Source: Roseiflexaceae bacterium
GTDB lineage: Bacteria; Chloroflexota; Chloroflexia; Chloroflexales; Roseiflexaceae
Length of the DNA stretch: 50,090 nucleotides
Direction of reading: 5' to 3'
Assembly (NCBI GenBank): GCA_947474225.1
Contig: CANJHS010000020.1
Coordinates: 1 to 50,090, forward strand
This document shows positions 1 to 7,799 of this stretch, piece after piece. The position numbers and the translations under genes were made by a program. Every line of letters starts with the position of its first letter. The stretch's first letter is position 1. The notes beneath the pieces were generated by a model. The model searched no databases. It was not told where the DNA came from and saw only the letters and a program-made list of their open reading frames with translations.

Positions 1-1550
1 AGCAACCCATCGGCACCAATAGCCTCGGCTGCACTTTCGGCCAAATTCCCTACTGCGATGCTGTGCGCATAGGTCCCCGGTGCTTCGCGCATCAAGCGCC
101 GCAACAATGGTTCAGCGGGGTGTGCTAATTCGAGCAACAGCAACGGGGTCAAAATACCCGCCATCCGTCCCACCACGTTATACAGACTCAAAGCGAGCAG
201 TGCAGACAACAACGCACCACCCACTGCATACAGCAACAACGGCACGACGTCATTCCACTCGATTGTTACCGTAGTGAGCAACATCACACCAATAACGGTT
301 ACCGCACTCGCAGCACCGGCACCGACACCCGCCACCACAAATACCCGCGAGCGATTCACCTGCCGTATCAGCAGCCCTGCGACCAGTGCTGCAACCAACG
401 GCGGCAAGCTATAGAGGAGCGACCCATTGGCAATGACCAACACCATCAAGGCGACGTTGACGGTCATCAGTGTGGCCGTACGAATCCCAAACAATGCGCT
501 GAAGATCATCATCAGCATGACAATGGGGGTCGCCAGGATGTAGCCTGCGCTGAACCAGGCCAACAGTCGCGTGGAGATAACCACGGCAATGACCACCAAC
601 GTCACGGCAAACAGCTCGCGCGGTTGCCGCCCCGAACGCTTTTCGTTGCGCCAGAGCGTATAGGACATGAGCAAGGCCAATCCCACCGCCAGCAGCAACT
701 GACCGGCCACTTGATTCCAATTCGTCCGACTTTCGAGCAGCCCCGACACATTGAGTTTTTCGTATTGCATCGCGTCGAGGATGTCACCTTTGCTGACAAT
801 CGTCTGTCCCATCTGCAGACTGCTTGTCTGTGGTGGAATCTCAGCGCGGGCTTTCTGACGGGCTGCAGCAGTCGCAACCTGGTCTACGGTCACATTCACT
901 TTGAGATACGGGGTAACAAATCGTTCGATTAACCCCCGCAGCACATCGTCTGGTTTTTTCAATTGCCCAATATGGTGATCGATGGCCAACGGGACGATGC
1001 TGCTTTTGAGCCGATCACGGGCAGCAGTGTCAATTTGTTGCGACACCTCGCGCACCGATTCGTCATAGACCGCCAGCACAACCAGCTGCAGAGCATCCCA
1101 CTGCGAATCGGGCAAATCGATCAGGACGCGTGCCGTTTCGGTCGGGATCAAGGCGAAATCTAAGGACGCATCGAGCGCGTCAATCTGCGGTAGTCGTTCG
1201 GCGTATGGCCGACCGTTCGTACGTATAGTCGTTATGTGATCGAGGATACGTACCAAATCGACGCGTGCACGCACAAGCACCGTCGGATCGACAGTAATGA
1301 CGGCGAGGTTCGGTGCACTCGCCGCTGCATCACGCACCTGGTCCGTCAAAATTTGACTGGTATAGGTAATCGTGCGCGGTGCATAAATGGTCATGCTACT
1401 CGGTTGACCAATCACGATACCCTGTACATTACCCGGTTGAAATGCCAAAACCACCCAATAGCAAAGCACCACACTCGCACTGACCAGCCAAAACCAGTGT
1501 CGTGCAAGTGCATCTAAGAATGTGCGGATGCGGGTGGTGTAACTGTTCAT
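1..1550 (-). CDS. 7TM-HD family phosphohydrolase (PgpH/YqfF-like), C-terminus cut by window edge
   Basis: The frame is open from the ATG at 1550 to the left edge, about 516 codons. I translated it by hand. The protein starts with a membrane segment (about residues 18-37) and a long extracellular region of the 7TMR-HDED type, including the typical stretch QTIVSKGDILDAMQYEKL. A run of about seven hydrophobic helices follows (roughly positions 720-150). At the very edge the HD domain begins with REAPGTYAHSIAVGNLAE, the family's first His motif. Known members hydrolyse cyclic di-AMP with this cytosolic HD domain; the rest of the domain lies outside the window, so activity is inferred. The start overlaps the stop of yqeY by four bases (ATGA), so the two are probably translationally coupled, with gmk upstream. 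Confidence 0.9.
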   Translation of the reverse strand, partial: MNSYTTRIRTFLDALARHWFWLVSASVVLCYWVVLAFQPGNVQGIVIGQPSSMTIYAPRTITYTSQILTDQVRDAAASAPNLAVITVDPTVLVRARVDLVRILDHITTIRTNGRPYAERLPQIDALDASLDFALIPTETARVLIDLPDSQWDALQLVVLAVYDESVREVSQQIDTAARDRLKSSIVPLAIDHHIGQLKKPDDVLRGLIERFVTPYLKVNVTVDQVATAAARQKARAEIPPQTSSLQMGQTIVSKGDILDAMQYEKLNVSGLLESRTNWNQVAGQLLLAVGLALLMSYTLWRNEKRSGRQPRELFAVTLVVIAVVISTRLLAWFSAGYILATPIVMLMMIFSALFGIRTATLMTVNVALMVLVIANGSLLYSLPPLVAALVAGLLIRQVNRSRVFVVAGVGAGAASAVTVIGVMLLTTVTIEWNDVVPLLLYAVGGALLSALLALSLYNVVGRMAGILTPLLLLELAHPAEPLLRRLMREAPGTYAHSIAVGNLAESAAEAIGADGL

Positions 1551-2062
1551 GCGCCCAATATCTCGCGGACCAATTGATTCAACACACGCCCTTCTGCAAG
1601 CCCTTTATAGCGTTGCATCACGACTGGCATGGCTTTGTTCATATCGGCCACACCGGTGGCATTGATCTCTGCCAAAAGTGCGACAATCTGCGGTCGGAGT
1701 TCGTCTGCACTCAGCATCTTGGGCAGGTACTGCTCCAAAATCGCAGCCTCGGCTTCCTCTGTTTCGACCAAATCGAGGCGGTTACCTTTGCGGAACATCT
1801 CCACAGCTTCGCGGCGCCGTTTGACTTCTTTGGCGACAATCTCTTGGATTTGGACGTCACTGAGGACGACTGCGCGCGTCGCAGCCTCGGCAGCTCCCAA
1901 GTTTGCTTCACCACCGGCTGCGTCGTAGGCCTGTTTGACCTGATTCGACAACGACGTTTTGATTGCACTCATCGCCATGCGCAATACATTGACACGGACG
2001 CTGTCACGTGCCTTCATCGCTTCCTTCATATCGATTTGGAACTGGTCATAGAGATTCGCCAT
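1547..2062 (-). CDS. yqeY: GatB/YqeY domain protein
   Basis: This 171-residue protein matches the stand-alone YqeY family: an N-terminal helical domain (DQFQIDMKEAMKARDSVRVN, residues 6-25), the AVEMFRKGNRLDLVETEEAE segment in the middle, and a C-terminal domain with ILEQYLPKML and a closing MNKAMPVVMQRYKGLAEGR. The family shares a domain with GatB of the tRNA-dependent amidotransferase and probably binds tRNA or a synthetase, but its precise role is not settled. A small Ala/Gly-rich insert (about residues 46-62) sits between the two helical parts. It lies 9 bases downstream of gmk and its stop overlaps the next start (ATGA), suggesting one gmk-yqeY-7TM-HD transcript. Confidence 0.93.
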   Translation of the reverse strand: MANLYDQFQIDMKEAMKARDSVRVNVLRMAMSAIKTSLSNQVKQAYDAAGGEANLGAAEAATRAVVLSDVQIQEIVAKEVKRRREAVEMFRKGNRLDLVETEEAEAAILEQYLPKMLSADELRPQIVALLAEINATGVADMNKAMPVVMQRYKGLAEGRVLNQLVREILGA

Positions 2063-2071
2063 GATGACTCC

Positions 2072-2704
2072 TTAGACGCTCACGTGTCGCGGTCTGACGC
2101 GTTGTTGTTCTGCCATAATAATAGCCCGGATTTGTTGGACTGCATCATCGAGTCGTTCTTCGTGGTTAAACACGACATAGTCAAATGCCGTCACTTGTGC
2201 CATTTCACGCTCGGCGTGTTGAATCCGCCGGGCAAACTGCTCGGGCGTCTCGGTCCCACGACCGGCCAAGCGTACTTTTAGCTCTTCCATACTGCCGGGC
2301 GCCAAGAAAATCTGCACCGCCGCGGGGATCAGCCCCTTGAGTGTCGCCGCCCCCTGCACATCTATGCGCATAATGACATTGCGTTGCGAATCGAGTCCCT
2401 CGCGGATACTCTGCTTGGGGATACCTTTATAGTGGCCATAAACCTCGGCCCATTCGACCAATTCTTGCTGGTCTATGAGCGCTTCGAAGCCGGCTTTGTC
2501 ATAGAAAAAATAATCAACACCGTGCTGTTCGGTCGGTCGTGGCGGGCGGCTAGTGGCGGTCACTACAAAGTGAAATGCTTCGTTGAGCTCACGCAAACGC
2601 AATAACAACGCGTCTTTGCCGACGCCGGAGGGGCCAGAAATGACCACCATCAATGGATATGCCTGACCACCGTGCAACAGTGGATTAAGGTCGTTTTCGA
2701 TCAT
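2072..2704 (-). CDS. gmk: Guanylate kinase
   Basis: Phosphorylates GMP to GDP with ATP in the cytoplasm. The P-loop GPSGVGKD is at residues 24-31, followed by the GMP-binding segment TSRPPRPTEQHGVDYFF and the lid region with RGTETPEQFARR. I chose the ATG at 2704, giving 210 residues, close to the usual length of about 200. The longer reading from 2779 would run into the divergent rqcH promoter and start, and its extra residues do not look like the family. The C-terminus (AEQQRVRPRHVSV) is ordinary. It is the first gene of a minus-strand set with yqeY and the 7TM-HD protein, diverging from rqcH with only 61 bases between the two starts. Confidence 0.95.
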   Translation of the reverse strand: MIENDLNPLLHGGQAYPLMVVISGPSGVGKDALLLRLRELNEAFHFVVTATSRPPRPTEQHGVDYFFYDKAGFEALIDQQELVEWAEVYGHYKGIPKQSIREGLDSQRNVIMRIDVQGAATLKGLIPAAVQIFLAPGSMEELKVRLAGRGTETPEQFARRIQHAEREMAQVTAFDYVVFNHEERLDDAVQQIRAIIMAEQQRVRPRHVSV

Positions 2705-2765
2705 CGTGCTCCAGCCCCCATCATCTGCTCCAACTCGCCGTCCGCTTGCACTGTATACTAGCCCT

Positions 2766-4472
2766 ATGACAATAGACACGCTTGCCGTCAGTGCGCTGTG
2801 TGCTGAACTCCAGGGCTACATCGGCGCCAAAATCCAAGATACGGTGGTAGCTTCGCCGCAAAGCATCGCACTCGAGCTCTACCACGAACGCCGCCGCGTC
2901 TGGTTGCTCCTGTCGGTGCACCCAAAGCTGGCACGTATCGCCATCCACGACAAAAAAGTCCCCCGTGGCGTCGAATTGGCCACCCCGTTTTTGCTGTTGA
3001 TGCGCAAATACATCGAAAGCGGGCGCATCAGCGCAGTCGAACAGCCAGCGCTCGAACGCATCATTATCATCAGTATAGTCAAACCGACCGAACCACGCAA
3101 CACCGACGTAGACGCGCCACCCTTCGATCCCAGCATTCCCATCAGCTACACCACGGTGCGCCTGATTATCGAAATCATGGATCAGCGTAGCAATATTTTC
3201 ATGGTCGACGCCAATGACACCGTGATGGAGTGCGTCAAGCACGTCACGTCCCAGATGAGCCGACGCGTCGCGCTCCCCCAGCACCCGTATGTTATCCCGC
3301 CCATCCCCACCAAAGCAGACCCGCGCAGCGCAGACATCGTCCCCCTCCTTGCAACATTGACCACCGAGCATGACCTCGCCAAAGCACTCGTCGCGACCTA
3401 CCGCGGTGTATCGCCTCAACTCGCTCGCGAGGCAGCCTTCCGCGCAGAGAACGATCCAGCGACGGCCGCACGTGCCATCCAAGCGCTCTTTGCAGCACCA
3501 CCAGCACCGTGCATCCTGCGCGACGAACACGACCAACCCATCGCCTATGCTGCCTATGCGCTGACCCACCGTCCCGGAGCCGTTGCCTGTGATTCCATCA
3601 ACGACGCTATCATTGCGTACGCCTTGGTGCATGAATCACTCGGTGATTACCAGCGCCGCCGCGACATATTGCGCATCCGCATCGGTGAGCACCGTGACCG
3701 CATCGCCCGGGTCCATGCCAATATGACCCTCGAAATGACCCGCGCCGAACGCATGGAACTCCTGCGTTGGGAAGGCCAAATGATCTATGCCTACATGCAC
3801 ACCATTACGCCGCAGATGACCGAGTTGGTCATAGATGGGCAGACCATCACCCTCGAACCTCGGGTCGCCCCGTCCCTGCAGGCACAAGAACGCTTCAAGA
3901 CCTACGACAAAGCCAAAGCTGCCCTCGCCGGTTTGCCAGAACGCATCCAAAAGACCACCGAAGAACTCCAAGGCATCGACGAGACCATCGCCTTTTTGGC
4001 AATGGCCGATTCATTCGACGCCATCGAATCTGTCGCCCGCGACGCACTCAGTTTGGGCTGGCTCAAGTCGAGCGACATCCCACGCCAAGCCCGTGTCAAA
4101 GCACAGCCACCGCTCCGCTTCGCCATCGACGCAACAACGAGCATCTATGTCGGTCGCAACGCCTTTCAGAATCAACACGTCACCTTTACGATCGGCGAAT
4201 CGCAGGATACCTGGCTGCACGCCCGCGGTATCCCGGGCGGGCACGTCATCATCAAGTCCGCTGGCCGACCCGTCGATCCCGCTGTCCTGCGTAGGGCAGC
4301 GGCATTGGCTGCCTACTACAGCAGTGCACGCGACGAGGCAGCGGTCGATATCGATGTCTGTCGACGCACGGGAGTACGCCGCATCAAGGGCGGACCGCCA
4401 GGACTCGTCAGCTACCACGCCGAATCCACGATTCGTATAGCCCCCGACAAAACAGGAGCAACGACTGCATGA
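2766..4472 (+). CDS. rqcH: Rqc2/RqcH-type NFACT protein (ribosome quality control)
   Basis: A 568-residue NFACT-family protein, formerly annotated as fibronectin-binding. The N-terminal NFACT-N domain starts directly at residue 1 (MTIDTLAVSALCAELQ), a coiled-coil middle lies at about residues 300-430 (with RERILRIRIGEHRDRI-like heptads), and the NFACT-R (DUF814) domain near residue 480 carries DTWLHARGIPGGHVIIK. Characterised bacterial RqcH binds stalled 50S-peptidyl-tRNA complexes and recruits tRNA-Ala to add alanine tails. The ATG at 2766 fits the family start; an upstream start at 2706 adds 20 residues that look spurious. The stop overlaps the next ATG by four bases (4469-4472), coupling it to an unrecognised gene, with rplY (L25) following. 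The context is translation on the large subunit. Confidence 0.93.
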   Translation: MTIDTLAVSALCAELQGYIGAKIQDTVVASPQSIALELYHERRRVWLLLSVHPKLARIAIHDKKVPRGVELATPFLLLMRKYIESGRISAVEQPALERIIIISIVKPTEPRNTDVDAPPFDPSIPISYTTVRLIIEIMDQRSNIFMVDANDTVMECVKHVTSQMSRRVALPQHPYVIPPIPTKADPRSADIVPLLATLTTEHDLAKALVATYRGVSPQLAREAAFRAENDPATAARAIQALFAAPPAPCILRDEHDQPIAYAAYALTHRPGAVACDSINDAIIAYALVHESLGDYQRRRDILRIRIGEHRDRIARVHANMTLEMTRAERMELLRWEGQMIYAYMHTITPQMTELVIDGQTITLEPRVAPSLQAQERFKTYDKAKAALAGLPERIQKTTEELQGIDETIAFLAMADSFDAIESVARDALSLGWLKSSDIPRQARVKAQPPLRFAIDATTSIYVGRNAFQNQHVTFTIGESQDTWLHARGIPGGHVIIKSAGRPVDPAVLRRAAALAAYYSSARDEAAVDIDVCRRTGVRRIKGGPPGLVSYHAESTIRIAPDKTGATTA

Positions 4473-5011
4473 CCGTAGCCATTCTCAATGCCCGTCCCCG
4501 TGCCGCCAGTGCCGGTGAACTCGCCCGTGTCCGCGCTGCTGGGAGCATGCCGTTCACCATTACCGACCTCTCGCGCCGCGCGCTCGCCCAACTCCCGGCT
4601 ATCGTCGACCATCATGCTTTTGTGACAAGCTGGCGCACACGCCACGCATATCAGCCGTTCGCGGTACACGGCCTCAGTCCCGAACCACTAACCTGTGCAG
4701 TCACCGCGTTCCGCTACTGCCCGGTCAGCCACGAAGTCATCCACGTCATCGCCATTGCGTACACCCCAACACAACTCCATGCCGTGCCGCTCTATTCCGT
4801 CGACCACCATCCCCTCAGCATCGACCTGCCAGTCGTCTGCCGTACAACCGTGCCACCCTCCATACGGGTAGTCCCAGCTGCAGAATCCCTCGTTGCGACA
4901 GTTGCCGACTGCCAATTACCGTCCGGCTGCTATACCACGGGATTTAGCCGCGATGTCCTCGTACCGGCAACGCAGGAGTCCCCGACGTACTTCCGTCGGC
5001 CAGGTCATTGA
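4469..5011 (+). CDS. Unrecognised protein coupled to rqcH (apparently frameshifted)
   Basis: I do not recognise this family. It begins MTVAILNARPRAASAGELAR and its ATG overlaps the rqcH stop (ATGA). As read, it is 180 residues with no membrane segment, several Cys (in CAV, YCP, VCR, DCQ, GCY contexts) and paired His (DHHAF, DHHPL). Third positions are strongly C-ending, like its neighbours, so the frame looks genuinely coding. From about 4984 the coding signal moves by one base into another frame that runs to 5282, so the real protein may be about 270 residues. The switch lies at a run of four C (4980-4983). Whether this is decay, programmed shifting or a sequencing error cannot be told here. 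The coupling suggests, but does not show, a role linked to RqcH. Confidence 0.6.
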   Translation: MTVAILNARPRAASAGELARVRAAGSMPFTITDLSRRALAQLPAIVDHHAFVTSWRTRHAYQPFAVHGLSPEPLTCAVTAFRYCPVSHEVIHVIAIAYTPTQLHAVPLYSVDHHPLSIDLPVVCRTTVPPSIRVVPAAESLVATVADCQLPSGCYTTGFSRDVLVPATQESPTYFRRPGH

Positions 5012-5282
5012 GCGCTTTTCCACTGCAGTATGGGAAAACTTCGTCCGCTGCAGTCGTGCCCCGCTGGATCTAAGCCATTTGCGGCAACAGCGTTGCGTGT
5101 CCTGGCGGGGAGCTCCGGTGAACGCAGCTCCCGTCGGCACCCGCCAATATGCCGTCATGGCAGAGCGCGCCTGCTCCCTCATTCATATGGTTCGCACCCC
5201 GACCGTCGATATCATCGCGGGCGAGCTGACATTTTGTTCACACTATGCTATACTGTTGACTTGTGCCGGGGTCGTCCCGTAG
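4984..5282 (+). pseudogene. Frame-displaced continuation of the rqcH-coupled gene
   Basis: If one C of the run at 4980-4983 is dropped, the preceding reading frame continues as ...QESRRTSVGQVIERF... through TAVWENFVRCSRAPLDLSHL and ...ERACSLIHMVRTPTVDIIA to a stop at 5280-5282. Codons in this stretch keep the C-ending third-position bias of the upstream part, and the segment adds three more Cys. Its last 20 or so codons overlap the rplY promoter at 5226-5254, so the true end may lie earlier or the tail may be under relaxed selection. No independent start with a ribosome binding site is evident, so I read it as the tail of the same gene. Confidence 0.45.
5226..5254 (+). promoter_or_regulatory. 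Sigma-70-type promoter of rplY
   Basis: The -35 box CTGACA (5226-5231) and -10 box TATACT (5249-5254) are separated by 17 bases. They lie 66 bases upstream of the rplY ATG and inside the presumed tail of the preceding gene, so rplY can be transcribed independently of rqcH. Confidence 0.7.
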
Positions 5283-5319
5283 CAGCACATGCGAAGGTAC
5301 TGACACAAGGAGTCTACCA

Positions 5320-5940
5320 ATGTCTATCGAAATCAAGCTCCAGAAGCGCGACGTTATTGGCAAGAAAGTCAATAACCTCCGCAAGGCCGGCATTTTGCCA
5401 GCCACCGTCTATGGCAAGCACTTGGCCCCCATCTCCGTCCAGACCGAATTGCGCACGTTCATGCCGTTGATGAAGGCCGCCGGTCGCACCAACCTGGTAA
5501 CGTTGCACATCACCGGCGAAGAGCCAATTGCAGCCTTTGTCCACACCTACCAGCGCCACCCGGTGTCACGTGCAATCATCCACGTCGACTTCCATGCAGT
5601 AGACCTCAACGAAACCGTTGAAGTCGATGTCCCAGTCCACATGATCGGCACATCGTTGTTGGTTACCCGTGGCGACGCATTGCTCAACAATGTCACGTCG
5701 TTGCGTGTCAAGGCACTGCCTACCAACCTGCCATCATCGTTGACGGTCGACATCAGTGTCCTCAACTCCCTCGAGAAAGCAATCCACGTCAGTGATATCA
5801 CCCTTCCCGCTGGTGCAGCCATCATCGGTCATGGGAGTGATTTGGTCGTCGGTCTGGTCCCAACCGGTCGTGTCGAAGTCGCAGCGACGGATGGTCCTAT
5901 CGCTCCCGAAGTCATCACCGCCCGCCAACCCAAACCATAA
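5320..5940 (+). CDS. rplY: 50S ribosomal protein L25 (long TL5/CTC form)
   Basis: A 206-residue protein of the two-domain L25/TL5/CTC type that binds 5S rRNA on the large ribosomal subunit. The N-terminal L25 domain spans about residues 3-90 (KRDVIGKKVNNLRKAGILPA, VYGKH, then HPVSRAIIHVDFHAVDLNE). The C-terminal TL5-like beta domain follows (VEVDVPVHMIGTSLLV... SVLNSLEKAIHVSDITLPAG). Length and layout match the long form. The ATG at 5320 has AAGGAG (5307-5312) at good distance; upstream start codons in the same frame lack support. It has its own promoter at 5226-5254 and a strong hairpin terminator immediately downstream, so it is probably a monocistronic unit, read in the same direction as rqcH. 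Confidence 0.95.
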   Translation: MSIEIKLQKRDVIGKKVNNLRKAGILPATVYGKHLAPISVQTELRTFMPLMKAAGRTNLVTLHITGEEPIAAFVHTYQRHPVSRAIIHVDFHAVDLNETVEVDVPVHMIGTSLLVTRGDALLNNVTSLRVKALPTNLPSSLTVDISVLNSLEKAIHVSDITLPAGAAIIGHGSDLVVGLVPTGRVEVAATDGPIAPEVITARQPKP

Positions 5941-5953
5941 TCATTCCAAATCT

Positions 5954-5992
5954 ACCGGCGTGTGGCAATTGCCACACGCCGGTTTTGTTTTG
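5954..5992 (+). terminator. Rho-independent terminator after rplY
   Basis: A perfect 28-base palindrome (5955-5982, arms CCGGCGTGTGGCAA and its complement) followed by TTTTGTTTTG. It starts 15 bases after the rplY stop. Confidence 0.9.
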
Positions 5993-6043
5993 TAACTCCT
6001 CGGTCACGGTGACGCAGCGTTTGGCAGAGCAGGAACGGTCGCA

Positions 6044-6077
6044 AAAAATCACCGTCGCTGACGAATCAGCGACGGTG
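6044..6077 (-). terminator. Strong hairpin with minus-strand T-tract
   Basis: Arms CACCGTCGCTGA (6050-6061) and TCAGCGACGGTG (6066-6077) form a 12-base perfect stem with loop CGAA. The plus strand has AAAAAA just before it, so on the minus strand the stem is followed by ATTTTTT, the look of a terminator. No minus-strand gene lies upstream that it would serve; it may instead guard rplY or terminate antisense transcription. Confidence 0.5.
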
Positions 6078-6083
6078 CAAGTC

Positions 6084-6131
6084 GGGTGTCTCCGAACGGA
6101 AGACTAGAGGGTCACCGCTCCGGCGACACCC
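6084..6131 (+). promoter_or_regulatory. Possible structured RNA element, branched fold
   Basis: Outer arms GGGTGTC (6084-6090) and GACACCC (6125-6131) close a small fold with inner hairpins TCC-GAAC-GGA (6091-6100) and CCG-CTC-CGG. I could not match it to a riboswitch class I know. It lies about 170 bases before glpK and upstream of the weak TATAAT at 6267, so it would act on glpK only if transcription starts further upstream. Confidence 0.25.
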
Positions 6132-6243
6132 ATGCGCTTATGACTACAACCCATGAGCACCACCCCCTTTATGCCTGGACGGCAAAAATGCTAAAAGAAT
6201 CCTACCGCGAATATATCACGTCTTTTACAGAAGTCAAGCACTG

Positions 6244-6272
6244 TGCAACACTTCTCATCAGCCAAGTATAAT
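6244..6272 (+). promoter_or_regulatory. Probable glpK promoter (-10 only clear)
   Basis: TATAAT at 6267-6272 lies 28 bases before the glpK ATG. The matching -35 position (TGCAAC, 6244-6249, 17-base spacer) is poor, which fits a promoter needing an activator. Confidence 0.4.
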
Positions 6273-6299
6273 GGCCACATACATGCATTGGAGGACGCA

Positions 6300-7799
6300 A
6301 TGACACGCTATATCCTCGCTATCGACCAGGGCACAACCAGCACACGCTGCATGATCTTTGATCACGAAAGCACGCCCCGGGCCATTGCGCAACTCGAACA
6401 CACGCAGATTTTTCCGCAACCGGGGTGGGTCGAACACGACCCGCTCGAAATATGGCAGCGCACCCTCGAAGTCGTCACCGACGCACTCGCCCAGGCGCAA
6501 CTGACCCGGGCCGACATTGCTGCTATCGGCATCACCAACCAGCGCGAAACAACCGTGGTATGGGATCGCCGCACCGGCGCGCCGTATGCCAATGCCATCG
6601 TCTGGCAAGACATGCGTACCGACAGCCTCTGTCGCGACCTGGCAGGGAGCCATGGCGCAGACCGCTTCCGCGCCAAAACGGGCTTACCCCTGGCGACGTA
6701 CTTCTCTGGCCCCAAAGTGCGCTGGCTGCTCGACCACACACCGGGGCTCCGCGCTGCTGCCAGCACCGGTGATGCCATCTTTGGCACCATCGATACGTTC
6801 CTTATCTGGCACCTCACCGGTGGTGTAGACGGTGGCATCCACGTCACCGACGTGACCAATGCCGGTCGTACCATGCTTATGAATCTCCACACCCTCCAGT
6901 GGGACCCTGACATCCTGGCTGCCATGGACATCCCCGCCCAGATGCTCCCCGGCATTCGCTCTTCGAGCGAAGTCTACGGTACTGCCGTCGGGATCTTGGC
7001 TGGTGTGCCCGTCGCAGCTGCCCTCGGCGACCAACACGCCGCCATGGTCGGGCAAGCGTGCGTTGCCCCTGGCAATGTAAAAAACACCTACGGCACCGGC
7101 TGTTTTATGTTGCTCAACACCGGCAGCACGATTGTCCCTTCGACCCATGGGCTGTTGACCACACTGGCCTATCAATTCAACGGTCACCCTCCGGTCTACG
7201 CCCTCGAAGGTTCGATTGCCATTGCGGGCGCACTCGTACAGTGGTTGCGTGACAACCTGGGCATCATCGCCCACAGCAGCGATATCGAGGCACTCGCAGC
7301 ATCCGTACCAGACAATGGCGGGGTGGCGGTCGTGCCAGCCTTTTCGGGGCTCTTCGCACCGCATTGGCGCAGCGATGCCCGTGGGGTCATCGTCGGCCTG
7401 ACCCGCTTTGCCACCAAAGCACATATCGCCCGGGCAGCACTCGAAGCCGTCGCCTGGCAAACGCGTGAAGTCCTCGACGCCATGGAACAAGACAGTGGCG
7501 TGCCTATCGCGCTCCTCAAGGTAGACGGCGGTATGACTGCTAATGCCTTGTTGATGCAGTTCCAAGCCGACGTCGTCGACGTACCCGTTATCCGACCCGT
7601 CATCCGCGAAACCACCGTGCTCGGCGCAGTCTATGCTGCCGGCATAGCGGTCGGTTATTGGCGCGACCTCGCGGAAGTGCAATCCAAATGGCGTGAAGAC
7701 ACTCGTTGGACGCCACAGATGGATGCTAACCAACGCGATCGAGACTACGCCCGCTGGCAAAAGGCCGTCGACCGCACCCTCAACTGGATCGAGGACTAA
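6300..7799 (+). CDS. glpK: Glycerol kinase
   Basis: Phosphorylates glycerol to sn-glycerol 3-phosphate with ATP in the cytoplasm. At 499 residues it has the usual length. The N-terminal FGGY ATPase loop DQGTTST is at residues 9-15. Substrate residues appear in GWVEHDP (42-48) and NQRE (80-83, with the Arg-Glu pair that binds glycerol), and a catalytic Asp in LGDQHAA near residue 245. [13 protein letters not shown] is characteristic of glycerol kinase rather than other FGGY sugar kinases. The ATG at 6300 is preceded by GGAGGA at good spacing. The following gene starts on the base after the stop codon. No glycerol facilitator or glycerol-3-phosphate dehydrogenase is in the window, so the rest of the pathway must be elsewhere. 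Confidence 0.95.
   Translation: MTRYILAIDQGTTSTRCMIFDHESTPRAIAQLEHTQIFPQPGWVEHDPLEIWQRTLEVVTDALAQAQLTRADIAAIGITNQRETTVVWDRRTGAPYANAIVWQDMRTDSLCRDLAGSHGADRFRAKTGLPLATYFSGPKVRWLLDHTPGLRAAASTGDAIFGTIDTFLIWHLTGGVDGGIHVTDVTNAGRTMLMNLHTLQWDPDILAAMDIPAQMLPGIRSSSEVYGTAVGILAGVPVAAALGDQHAAMVGQACVAPGNVKNTYGTGCFMLLNTGSTIVPSTHGLLTTLAYQFNGHPPVYALEGSIAIAGALVQWLRDNLGIIAHSSDIEALAASVPDNGGVAVVPAFSGLFAPHWRSDARGVIVGLTRFATKAHIARAALEAVAWQTREVLDAMEQDSGVPIALLKVDGGMTANALLMQFQADVVDVPVIRPVIRETTVLGAVYAAGIAVGYWRDLAEVQSKWREDTRWTPQMDANQRDRDYARWQKAVDRTLNWIED

Larger units (their letters stand above)
5993..6299. other. Intergenic region with two folded elements upstream of glpK
   Basis: No gene is supported here; a 61-codon reading (6086-6271) has no ribosome binding site and no family resemblance. 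The region holds a strong hairpin at 6050-6077 with a T-tract on the minus side, a compact branched fold at 6084-6131, and a weak promoter at about 6244-6272. Confidence 0.6.

Noticed and set aside
2721-3632. A 303-codon minus-strand frame within rqcH
   Set aside because: Antisense to a confident NFACT gene and overlapping gmk regulatory space; no domain seen.
6050-6077. CRISPR or attachment-site repeat
   Set aside because: A single palindrome with no further copies in the window and no recombinase or Cas gene nearby.
6084-6131. Guanidine, glycine, fluoride or c-di-GMP riboswitch before glpK
   Set aside because: None of the conserved bases of these classes that I know could be placed; kept only as an unassigned fold.
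6086-6271. A 61-codon plus-strand gene upstream of glpK
   Set aside because: No ribosome site, low-complexity composition and overlap with the folded element and the promoter.
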